A DNA stretch of 64,000 nucleotides. It comes from DSNY01 sp016861185. Lineage in GTDB: Bacteria > Pseudomonadota > Gammaproteobacteria > Burkholderiales > Burkholderiaceae_F. The position numbers and the translations under genes are program-made. The stretch covers positions 1-64,000 of the forward strand of contig SZOR01000003.1 of NCBI GenBank assembly GCA_030263275.1, in the 5' to 3' direction. Each line of letters starts with the position of its first letter. Position 1 is the first letter of the stretch. Positions 34,101 through 41,334 of this stretch are shown piece by piece. Below the pieces are notes generated by a model. The model was not told the origin of the DNA and searched no databases. It worked only from the letters and a program-made list of their open reading frames with translations.

Positions 34101-34984
34101 CGGTTGCGGTCGCGGCAGGGCGCGCGTCGCCGGAGATCGCGCAGGACGAGGCGGCGCTGGTGCAGGCGGTCGCCGCCGTACCGCCGCCTTCGGTGGCCGA
34201 AGCGCGCGACCGCGGCGAACTGATCCTGGTCGCCGAGGACGACGAGGTCAGCGCGAAGGTGCTGGGCAGGCAGCTCGAACTGCTCGGCCGCGCGGCGGAG
34301 TTCGCTGCCGACGGGACCGAAGCGCTGCGGATGTGGCGCGCCGGCGGCTACGCGCTGCTGCTGACGGACCTGCACATGCCGGTGATGGACGGCTACGAAC
34401 TGGCCGCCGCGATCCGCACCAAGGAAGCCGCGCGTGGACTGCGCCGCACGCCGATCATCGCAGTGACCGCCAATGCACTGCGCGGCGAAGCCGAACACGC
34501 GAAGGCGGTCGGCATGGACGACTACCTGAGCAAACCGCTGCAGCTCGAACTGCTGCGCAAGGCGCTCGAACGCTGGCTTCATCCGACCCACCGCGCGCCG
34601 GCCGCCGGCCGCAAACCGGCGCCCGCCGGGGCGGGGGCCGCCGCGGTCGATGTCGAAGTGCTCAAGTCGTACGTCGGCGACGACCCGGCGGTGCTGCGCA
34701 ACCTGCTCGCCGAGTTCCTGCACAGCACGAAGAAGCAGGCCGTCGAACTGCGCGTGGCTTGCACCGACAAGGATACGCGGCAGGCGGCGGCCGTCGCGCA
34801 CAAGCTGAAGTCGTCGGCGCGCGCAGTCGGCGCGCTTGCGCTCGGTGATCTGTGCGCGGAGATCGAGCGCGCAGGCAAGGCGGGCGACCTTGACGCCGTC
34901 GCCGAGCGCATCGCACCGTTCGACGCCGCGCTTGCGCAGGTCGAAGCGGACATCGCCGGCCTGCTCGCGGCGGAGGGTGCGTAA
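31196..34984 (+). CDS. Hybrid sensor histidine kinase with four PAS domains, REC and Hpt
   Basis: 1262 residues from GTG 31196 (GGAA lies 10 nt upstream). Order: two membrane helices (about 8-28 and 48-66), four PAS-like domains (about 80-585), coiled coil, HisKA with SHEIRTPMNG (His about 625), HATPase (DNGIGMAP, GGTGLGLTI), a degenerate receiver-like stretch (about 860-980), a full receiver with TDLHMPVMDG (about 1057), and a C-terminal Hpt domain with AHKLKSSA (His about 1201). This is a complete phosphorelay in one chain. The signal is unknown. Two genes with receiver domains follow at once and are its probable outputs. Confidence 0.92.
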   Translation: MNQSRIHAIARIVLAYAVFGGLWIVLSDAVLGRLPVDRTVHAQLSLYKGLAFVLVTGLLLTWLLNRELRAREHDQAALRDSEARYRQLFDANPQPMWVYDIETLRFLAVNDAAIACYGWSRSEFLSMTIADIRPPEDLPRLKDHVAQSVTHDLVSAGIWRHRKRDGTLIDVEILRHAMQFRGSNAALVLARDVTERVRSERAIRDSERFVRSTLDSLPAGIAILDESGAIVAVNRAWRQFAEQNGAATAAVCEGANYLAVCDGAVGEGADEAHAFAAAIRDVMHGRRPHFTLEYACQSPSESRWFVARVARFVGEGPKHVVVAHGDITELRNARQALAASEQRLRATFEQAAVGMARIAPDGRWLDANPRLCQILGYSRKELLALRFQDITHPEDLERDREHIRRMLAGEDAPHSHEKRYVRKSGETVWVNRTASLVRTADGAPDYFVVVVEDISERKRAEEALHKLSLAVEQSSESIVITDLQARIEYVNDAFVRISGYSREELLGRNPRVLQSGKTPRSTHESMWTALTRGQPWRGEFWNRRKDGGEYLESALVSPIRQPDGRITHYVAAKEDITEKRRIATELEQYRYRLEELVAERTAEVEDARRQAEAASRAKSAFLANMSHEIRTPMNGVLGMLEVLARGRLTEQQLELVRTAQESGRTLLGIIDDILDFSKIEAGRLDIERTPMSVLDVVEGLCDSMVPLANRRDVDLSVFVAPEIPERVSSDPLRLRQILFNLIGNAIKFSAGRSGQRGRVAVRVTVAQRQPLRLAFEVTDNGIGMAPDVVARLFVPFSQAEVSTTRRYGGTGLGLTICKRLADLMHGEITVTSRPGAGSTFTLTLPVEVRIDEPPRALLDLTGIECVIVESDELDIDGVCSYLAHAGAGVRRTADEDEAARVAQTVAGPVVVIRNAGNQRPPQTVAAFQDLPQVRQLWITRGRRRRARVESTTVVTLDGAALRRQALLRAVAVAAGRASPEIAQDEAALVQAVAAVPPPSVAEARDRGELILVAEDDEVSAKVLGRQLELLGRAAEFAADGTEALRMWRAGGYALLLTDLHMPVMDGYELAAAIRTKEAARGLRRTPIIAVTANALRGEAEHAKAVGMDDYLSKPLQLELLRKALERWLHPTHRAPAAGRKPAPAGAGAAAVDVEVLKSYVGDDPAVLRNLLAEFLHSTKKQAVELRVACTDKDTRQAAAVAHKLKSSARAVGALALGDLCAEIERAGKAGDLDAVAERIAPFDAALAQVEADIAGLLAAEGA

Positions 34985-34986
34985 CG

Positions 34987-36204
34987 ATGAACCGCGGCAA
35001 CCTCAGCGTCCTGGTCGTCGACGACGACCCGTTCGCGTTGAAGCTGTTCGCCCGACAGCTCGCCCTGGTCGGCATCGACGCCGTGCACACGTGCGCCGGC
35101 GCCGAAGCGGCGCTCGCGGAACTCGGGCGGCCCGAAGCGGATTTCGACGCGCTGATCTGCGACCTGAACATGCCCGGCATGGACGGCGTTCAGTTCCTGC
35201 GGCATCTGGCGCGCATGCGCTATCGCGGCGGGCTCGTGCTGGTCAGCGGCGAAGACGAGCGGATCCTGCAGTCGGTCTCCCGGCTGGCCAGGGCTCACAA
35301 GCTGAATCTGCTGGGCGCGCTGCGCAAGCCGGTCGCGCTCGAGCGGTTGCGTCACCTGCTCGATTCGGCTCCGACGATCCAACGCCACTCGGTACTGCGT
35401 CCCGTGCGCAAGACCTACGATGCGGCCGAGATCGAACGCGCGATCTTCGACGGGCAGCTCTTCAATCAGTACCAGCCGAAAGTGAATCTCGCCGACGCCG
35501 AAGTGACCGGCGTCGAAGCACTGGTGCGCTGGCGGCATCCCGAAGACGGGCTCGTGTACCCCGACCAATTCATCGCCGATGCCGAGGCCGGCGGGTTGAT
35601 CGATGCGCTGGCGCGGGCGGTGCTCGCCAATGGTTTGGCCGACGTGCGCCGCTGGCAGGACGAAGGGCTGGCGCTGCAGCTCTCGGTCAACGTCTCGATG
35701 GACAACCTCGTCGCGCTCGACTTTCCGGACCGGCTCGTGCGCGAGGCGGAGGCGGCCGGCGTCGCCGTCGACCGCCTGGTGCTGGAAGTCACCGAGAGCC
35801 AGGCGATGCGCGACCCCACCGCATTGCTCGACATCGCGACCCGCTTGCGCCTCAAACGGATCGGGCTGTCGATCGACGATTTCGGGACCGGCTATTCGTC
35901 GCTCGTGCAGCTGCGCGAACTGCCGTTCGACGAACTGAAACTGGACCGCAGCTTCGTGCACGGCGCAGCGCAGGATGCTTCGCTGCGCGCAATCCTGGAA
36001 GCCAACCTGGGGATGGCGAAACAGCTCGGCCTGCGCACCGTCGCCGAAGGTGTCGAGGACGGCGACGACTGGGATTGCCTGCGCGCGCTCGGCTGCGATC
36101 TGGCGCAGGGCTGGTTCGTCGCGCGGCCGATGCCGGCGAACGAGGTTCCCAACTGGGTGCGCGCCTGGCGGCTGCGTCATCGCGAGCTGCAGAGGTCCGC
36201 GTGA
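34987..36204 (+). CDS. Response regulator with EAL c-di-GMP phosphodiesterase domain
   Basis: 405 residues. The receiver (residues 1-125) has VVDDDPF and the phospho-acceptor in CDLNMPGMDG (about 60). The EAL domain (about 145-390) keeps catalytic motifs VEALVRW, LEVTESQ, DDFGTGYSS, LKLDRSFV and AEGVED, so it should hydrolyse c-di-GMP. It starts 2 nt after the kinase stop and overlaps the next gene by GTGA, so it is probably phosphorylated by the neighbouring kinase. Confidence 0.93.
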   Translation: MNRGNLSVLVVDDDPFALKLFARQLALVGIDAVHTCAGAEAALAELGRPEADFDALICDLNMPGMDGVQFLRHLARMRYRGGLVLVSGEDERILQSVSRLARAHKLNLLGALRKPVALERLRHLLDSAPTIQRHSVLRPVRKTYDAAEIERAIFDGQLFNQYQPKVNLADAEVTGVEALVRWRHPEDGLVYPDQFIADAEAGGLIDALARAVLANGLADVRRWQDEGLALQLSVNVSMDNLVALDFPDRLVREAEAAGVAVDRLVLEVTESQAMRDPTALLDIATRLRLKRIGLSIDDFGTGYSSLVQLRELPFDELKLDRSFVHGAAQDASLRAILEANLGMAKQLGLRTVAEGVEDGDDWDCLRALGCDLAQGWFVARPMPANEVPNWVRAWRLRHRELQRSA

Positions 36205-37373
36205 CGGCGGCCCGCAACGCGCGCATCCTGGTCGCGACGGACTCGCTGTCCGACGCCGACCTCGTGCGCAAGCTGCTGTCGGAGGAGTTCGACAACGTGT
36301 CGATCTCGACCGATCCGGACCGCAGCGTCGAGGACTTCGAGCGGCGCAAGCCCGAAGTGCTGGTGCTCGCGTTCAACACGCTGGAGAAGGCCGAGCGCTA
36401 TTACCTCGGCCTGTACCGGCGTGGCACGACGGTGCACGCGCTGCCGCACCGGACGGTGATCCTGTGCAACAAGGACGACGTGCGGCGCGTCTACGAGCTG
36501 TGCAAGAAGGAGTACTTCGACGACTACATCCTGTTCTGGCCGATGACGCACGACGCGCCGCGGCTGCCGATGACCGTGCACCACGCGCTGCGGCAGATGG
36601 CGGCAGGCCGGTCGGCGCCCGCGAACACCGCGGAGCTGGCGGCGCAGGCGCGGCGCATCGCCGAACTGGAGGCGCAGCTCGAGCAGTACGCCGCGCGCGG
36701 CCAGGAGCGCGTCGACGAAGCCAGCCGCTCGCTGCGCGCTGCCGGACAGCACATCGGCGCCGCGCTCGACAGCTTCGGCCGCCAACTCGTGCAAGGCGAC
36801 CTGCGCGATCTGGTCGAACTGAAGGACCGCAGCGGCTTCGAGAGCGAGCTGGGACGGTTCAAGGCGCAGCAGATCGAGCCCCGCATTCGCGCCGCGGTCG
36901 AGGCGGTGGCGCCGGTGCGCCAGTGGGCGGACGGATTCAAGGAGGCGCTCGCGCCGCAGATCGAGTCGGCGCGTTCGCTGAAGGCGCTCGCCGATCAGCA
37001 TCGCCCGGTCGTGCTGATGGTCGACGACGACGAGTTCCAGCACCGCCTGCTCGCGCAGGTGCTGGACTCGATGAAACTCGAGCTGATCTTCGCGACCTCC
37101 GGCGCGGAGGCGCTCGGCGCGCTGCGCAAGCGGCGCCCCGACCTCGTGCTGATGGACTTCGAGCTGCCCGACATCAGCGGTGTCGAGGTCACGCGCCGCA
37201 TGAAGGCGGTCGAGCAGTTCGCGGGCATTCCGGTGGTCATGATCACCGGGCACAGCGAAAAGCACATCGTCGTCGACAGTCTGAAAGCGGGTGCGGCCGA
37301 CTTCGTCGTCAAGCCTTTCGACAAGGCGACGGTCATCGCGAAGGTTGGGAAGCTGCTCGGCGTGGAGGTGTGA
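36201..37373 (+). CDS. Two-receiver response regulator without output domain
   Basis: 390 residues from GTG 36201 (GTGA overlap). The N-terminal 115 residues look like a receiver (ARILVATDSLSDADLVRKLL) but lack a clear phospho-Asp at the usual site; KEYFDDYILFWPM is unusual. A coiled-coil/helical linker follows (about 140-265). The C-terminal receiver (about 272-390) is complete: VDDDEFQ, LMDFELPDISG, TGHSEKH, KPFDK. No DNA-binding or enzymatic domain is present, so it may act as a phosphate sink or by protein contact. The stop lies inside a palindromic repeat. Confidence 0.85.
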   Translation: MTAARNARILVATDSLSDADLVRKLLSEEFDNVSISTDPDRSVEDFERRKPEVLVLAFNTLEKAERYYLGLYRRGTTVHALPHRTVILCNKDDVRRVYELCKKEYFDDYILFWPMTHDAPRLPMTVHHALRQMAAGRSAPANTAELAAQARRIAELEAQLEQYAARGQERVDEASRSLRAAGQHIGAALDSFGRQLVQGDLRDLVELKDRSGFESELGRFKAQQIEPRIRAAVEAVAPVRQWADGFKEALAPQIESARSLKALADQHRPVVLMVDDDEFQHRLLAQVLDSMKLELIFATSGAEALGALRKRRPDLVLMDFELPDISGVEVTRRMKAVEQFAGIPVVMITGHSEKHIVVDSLKAGAADFVVKPFDKATVIAKVGKLLGVEV

Positions 37374-37541
37374 AATCCCCCGCGCGCTGCGCGCGCGCCC
37401 CCTTTGAAATCCCCCGCGCGCTGCGCGCGCGCCCCCTTTTCAAAGGGGGCAGGAGTCGTGCTTCTTGTGCGGCCTTCGCCGAAGTTCGACGTCCAGCCCC
37501 CTTTCGTAAAGGGGGCCGGCCGAAGGCCGGGGGGATTTCAC
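37372..37541. repeat. CCCCCTTT-type repeats with 34-bp tandem duplication
   Basis: A 34-bp unit beginning GAAATCCCCCGCGCGCTGCG is present twice, exactly, at 37372-37405 and 37406-37439. An inverted pair follows: CCCCCTTTTCAAAGGGGG (about 37433-37450) and CCCCCTTTCGTAAAGGGGGC (about 37498-37517). The array separates the convergent receiver and frdB genes and touches both stop codons. Confidence 0.9.
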
Positions 37542-38284
37542 TCGAACCCCTGCTTGACCATCGCCCGCCGCACGAACGCGATCTGGGTCGCGAGCGGCAG
37601 GTTCTTTGGGCAGACGTCGTGGCAGGCGAGCAGCGACATGCAGCCGAACACGCCGTCGTCGTCGCCGACCAGCTCGTAGTAGTCGGCGTCGGTGCGCGCG
37701 TCGCGCGGATCGAGGCGGAAGCGCGCGATCTTGTTCAGTCCCACCGCGCCGACGAAGTCCTCGCGCATGCGCGCGGTGCCGCAGCCGGCCACACAGCAGC
37801 CGCATTCGATGCAGCGGTCCAGCTCGTAGATCTTCTCCGCGAGCCCGGGATCCATGCGTTCCTCGATGCGCGTCAGGTCGACTTCCTGCTCCCTGGCGTG
37901 CACCCAGGTCTGCAGCCGTTCGCTCATCGCGCGCATCCACTTGCCGGTGTTGACCGACAGATCGCCGATCAGCTCGAAAAACGGCAGCGGCGCGAGCGTG
38001 ATCTCGGCGCCGAGGTTCTTGGTCAGCGTGCGGCACGCGAGCCCCGGCCGGCCGTCGATCAGCATCGCGCAGGACCCGCAGATGCCGGCGCGGCAGACGA
38101 AGTCGAACTGCAGCGACGGATCCTGCTTGTCGCGGATCTCGTTCAGCGCGATGAACAGCGTCATGCCGTCGGCCTCTTCCAGTTCGTAGGCCTGCATGCG
38201 CGGGACGTCGTCCGCTGCCTGCGGGTTGTAGCGGAGGATGTTGAACCGGATCTTCCGGCCGTTCGCGTGCGGGCTCGTGCTCAT
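37538..38284 (-). CDS. frdB: Fumarate reductase/succinate dehydrogenase iron-sulfur subunit
   Basis: 248 residues with all three cluster sites: [2Fe-2S] CRAGICGSC with a later Cys in GLACRT; [4Fe-4S] CIECGCCVAGC; [3Fe-4S] CMSLLACHDVCP. It passes electrons between FrdC haems/quinone and FrdA. The gene order C-A-B and sequence style are those of Wolinella-type quinol:fumarate reductases. It follows frdA by 31 nt. Confidence 0.93.
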   Translation of the reverse strand: MSTSPHANGRKIRFNILRYNPQAADDVPRMQAYELEEADGMTLFIALNEIRDKQDPSLQFDFVCRAGICGSCAMLIDGRPGLACRTLTKNLGAEITLAPLPFFELIGDLSVNTGKWMRAMSERLQTWVHAREQEVDLTRIEERMDPGLAEKIYELDRCIECGCCVAGCGTARMREDFVGAVGLNKIARFRLDPRDARTDADYYELVGDDDGVFGCMSLLACHDVCPKNLPLATQIAFVRRAMVKQGFE

Positions 38285-38315
38285 GGATCGCTGGTGCAGA
38301 CGGGCTGTACTTTCC

Positions 38316-40322
38316 TCATTCGTTTTCGAGCACGAAGACCGGCTCGGCCGGCTCGAACGGCTCGTCGATGCGCTCGTTGCGGCCGCGCAGCCGCGCCGGC
38401 AGCAGGTGCTCGAACGGCAGCAGCGCCGCCTGCAGCGCAAAGCGCTCGCCCGCGTACTGCTTCCTGATCGCTTCGACCTCCGCCAGCCGCGCCGCGGTGT
38501 CGGGATGGTCGATGTAGTCCTTCGCGCCGTAGCCGCGCCAGCCCGGCGGCAGCTCCATCTTCTTCACGTCGAGCGGCTCGTAGGCGAGCGTGGGCAGCGT
38601 GTCGGATTCGTTCTTCCAGGTCGCCAGCGTGCGCTTGAGCCATTCGGCGTCGTTGCGGCGCGGGTAGTCGTGGCGGAAGTGCGCGCCGCGGCTTTCGGTG
38701 CGCACGAGCGCGCCATAGGCGATCGTCAGCGCGAGCTTGAGCATCTTCTGCGTGCGGTACGCGGTCACGAGCTCCGGATTGGCGCCGGCCGCCTTGTACG
38801 GCACGCCGATGTTGCGGCTGCGCACGAGCAGCTGCTGCAGCGTCTCGACCGCCTGCTGCAGGTTCTCTCCCTTGCGGAAGATGCCGACCTTGTCGGTCAT
38901 CAGCGTCTGCATCTCGGCCTTCAGCACCGACGCGCTTTCGCTCCCGTTGCCCGACAGCAGGGCATCGAGCTTCGCGCGCTCGCGCTCGACCGCCTCGCGC
39001 ACCAGGCCGAGCGGGATGTTCAGGTCCTCGCGGTCGCAGAAGTCGGCGATGAATTCGCCGACGATCATGCCGGCGACCACCGTCTCCGCGACCGAATTGC
39101 CGCCGAGCCGGTTGAAGCCGTGCATGTCCCAGCACGCGGCTTCGCCGGCGGCGAACAGCCCCTTCAGCGTCGGGCTTTCGCCGGTGGGCCTCGTGCGCAC
39201 GCCGCCCATCGTGTAGTGCTGCGCCGGCCGCACCGGAATCATGTCGCGCACCGGGTCGACGCCGAGGAAGTAATGGCAGATGTCGTAGACCTCGCGCAGG
39301 TTGTGCTTGATGTGGTGTTCGCCGAGCAGCGTGATGTCGAGCCACAGGTGATCGCCGAAGCGCGACTTCACGCCCTTGCCGCGCGCGATGTGCTCCTCCA
39401 TCCGGCGGCTGACGACGTCGCGCGACGCCAGCTCCTTCTTCTCCGGCTCGTAGTCCGGCATGAAGCGATGCCCGTCGGCGTCCTTCAGCAGTCCGCCGTC
39501 GCCGCGGCAACCTTCGGTCACGAGGATGCCCGCCGGGAAAATGCCGGTCGGATGAAACTGCACCGCCTCCATGTTGCCGAGCGCGGCCACCCCCGTTTCG
39601 AGCGCGAGCGCGTGGCCGATGCCCTCGCAGATCACCGCGTTGGTCGTCACGCGATACAGCCGGCCGGCGCCGCCGGTGGCGATCGCGGTCGCCTTCGCGA
39701 CGTAAGCGGCGAGTTCGCCGGTGATCAGGTTGCGCACGACCGCGCCGTAGCAGCGGCTCCCGTCGTGGATTAGCGCGAGCGCCTCGGTGCGTTCGTGCAC
39801 GGGGACGCCGTTGCCGATCGCCTGGTCGCCGACCGCCTGCAGCATCGCGTGGCCGGTGCCGTCGGACACGTAGCAGGTGCGCCATTTTTTGGTGCCGCCG
39901 AAGTCGCGCTGCGCGACCAGGCCGTGCGCCGCGTCGCGTTCGGTGATGGTGACCTTCTGGCCGTTGATGATCACCGTGCGATCGCCCTTGCGGATGCGGC
40001 TCCACGGCACGCCCCAGGCGGCCAGCTCCCGCACCGCCTTCGGCGCGGTGTTGACGAACATCCGCACTACTTCCTGATCGGCGCCCCAGTCCGAGCCGCG
40101 CACCGTGTCCTCGAAGTGCACGTCCTCGTTGTCGCCCTGCCCCTTGATCACGTTGCCGAGCGAAGCCTGCATTCCGCCTTGCGCGGCCTTGCTATGCGAG
40201 CGCTTGGGCGGCACCAGCGACAGCACGAGCGCGTCGTGTCCGCGCCGCCTCGCCGCGATCGCCAGCCTCAATCCGGCGAGTCCGCCGCCGATCACGAGCA
40301 CGTCGGTGTAGATCACTTTCAT
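38316..40322 (-). CDS. frdA: Fumarate reductase/succinate dehydrogenase flavoprotein
   Basis: 668 residues, near the 656 of Wolinella FrdA. It has the FAD-binding GGGLAGLRLAIAA, the covalent-FAD histidine in KRSHSKAAQGG, substrate and catalytic segments HPTGIFPAG and PAQHYTMGGVRT, and MHGFNRLGGNSVAE near the C-terminal FAD site. It catalyses fumarate/succinate interconversion on the cytoplasmic side. The start overlaps the frdC stop (ATGA). Confidence 0.94.
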   Translation of the reverse strand: MKVIYTDVLVIGGGLAGLRLAIAARRRGHDALVLSLVPPKRSHSKAAQGGMQASLGNVIKGQGDNEDVHFEDTVRGSDWGADQEVVRMFVNTAPKAVRELAAWGVPWSRIRKGDRTVIINGQKVTITERDAAHGLVAQRDFGGTKKWRTCYVSDGTGHAMLQAVGDQAIGNGVPVHERTEALALIHDGSRCYGAVVRNLITGELAAYVAKATAIATGGAGRLYRVTTNAVICEGIGHALALETGVAALGNMEAVQFHPTGIFPAGILVTEGCRGDGGLLKDADGHRFMPDYEPEKKELASRDVVSRRMEEHIARGKGVKSRFGDHLWLDITLLGEHHIKHNLREVYDICHYFLGVDPVRDMIPVRPAQHYTMGGVRTRPTGESPTLKGLFAAGEAACWDMHGFNRLGGNSVAETVVAGMIVGEFIADFCDREDLNIPLGLVREAVERERAKLDALLSGNGSESASVLKAEMQTLMTDKVGIFRKGENLQQAVETLQQLLVRSRNIGVPYKAAGANPELVTAYRTQKMLKLALTIAYGALVRTESRGAHFRHDYPRRNDAEWLKRTLATWKNESDTLPTLAYEPLDVKKMELPPGWRGYGAKDYIDHPDTAARLAEVEAIRKQYAGERFALQAALLPFEHLLPARLRGRNERIDEPFEPAEPVFVLENE

Positions 40323-41086
40323 TTGGGCGCCTGCTGCCAGGTGGGCACGTAGGGCTGTCCGGCCATCGCGCGATGCTCGTAGCCGATCTTCATGTACGCG
40401 GCGAGCGTGACGAGCCCCAGCACGAGGAAGAAGGCGGTCAGCGCCCACTTGGCGAACTGCAACCTGCGCCGGCCCTGCACGGGATCGTCGCCCTGCAACC
40501 AGCCCCACTTCACCGCGAGCCGGTACAGGCCGATGCCGCCGTGCAGTTCGACGGCGAACAGCATCACCAGATACAGAGGCCACCAGCGGCCGGTCCACAC
40601 GCGGTCGGCGGATTCATAGGGACCGATCAGTCCGGGATGCATCAGCATCTGGTACAGGTGCACCGACGCGAGGAAAAACAGCATGAAGCCGGTGATCGCC
40701 TGGATCCACCACAGCGTCGTGTCGCCGTGACCGAGCATCGCGCGGTGCGCGGCGAAGGTGCGCCACTGCCGGTAGTTCGCCGGGAACTTGCGCATCGCGA
40801 GGAAAGCGTGCAGCACGACAAGCAGCAGCACGCCCGCGACGATCACCGAAACGATGCCCGGGTAGGAGCGGCCGAAGAAGAAGTAGCCCTCGAAGAGCTT
40901 CGTGATCGTCCACATGAAGTCCTTGCTGATGAGGATGGACGACACGAAGAACATGTGGCCCCACATGAACAGCCCCAGCAGCAGGCCGCTCGCGCTCTGC
41001 GCGAAGTCCATGCGCGCCGGCCAGCGGCTCTTGCGCGGACGGTCGGCGAGGCCGACGCCGGCCGCGAGATCGACTCGGGTATTCAT
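40319..41086 (-). CDS. frdC: Di-haem cytochrome b subunit of fumarate reductase
   Basis: 255 residues with five hydrophobic helices. Four histidines lie where Wolinella FrdC ligates its two haems: MWGHMFFV, VLHAFLAMR, SVHLYQML and VELHGGIGLY. It anchors FrdAB and exchanges electrons with the quinone pool. I chose ATG 41086; an upstream in-frame start at 41110 adds eight residues. The divergent region holds FNR-like boxes. Confidence 0.92.
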   Translation of the reverse strand: MNTRVDLAAGVGLADRPRKSRWPARMDFAQSASGLLLGLFMWGHMFFVSSILISKDFMWTITKLFEGYFFFGRSYPGIVSVIVAGVLLLVVLHAFLAMRKFPANYRQWRTFAAHRAMLGHGDTTLWWIQAITGFMLFFLASVHLYQMLMHPGLIGPYESADRVWTGRWWPLYLVMLFAVELHGGIGLYRLAVKWGWLQGDDPVQGRRRLQFAKWALTAFFLVLGLVTLAAYMKIGYEHRAMAGQPYVPTWQQAPK

Positions 41087-41145
41087 GCTTGCCTGCTCGT
41101 TCCGCTGCAACGCTGCGCAGTGTCGCCCGAGCGAGTTCCGCGGAC

Positions 41146-41159
41146 TTGACAGCGGTCAA
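41146..41159 (-). promoter_or_regulatory. FNR/ANR-like box near frdC
   Basis: TTGACAGCGGTCAA, a perfectly symmetric TTGAC-N4-GTCAA. Its centre is 66 nt from the frdC ATG. It could control frdC, the divergent nfn operon, or both. Confidence 0.55.
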
Positions 41160-41224
41160 GTCGATCCGGATCGCGCGGCGGTTCTTGTTGCGCAATGCGG
41201 CACGCGTCACGCATGCCGGAGTGC

Positions 41225-41238
41225 TTGATCGCGGTCAA
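41225..41238 (+). promoter_or_regulatory. FNR/ANR-like box near the nfn fusion gene
   Basis: TTGATCGCGGTCAA carries one perfect TTGAT half-site. A GAGCAT hexamer at 41260-41265 is at the spacing expected for a class II promoter. The box lies 79 bp from the one at 41146-41159. Confidence 0.55.
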
Positions 41239-41334
41239 CGGTGCGCGGCGGCCGGATGCGAGCATCCGATTCGTGGTCGCCGCGAACGAAACATATGTCG
41301 ATGGCGGCCCGTTCGATCCTTCGACGGACGCACT

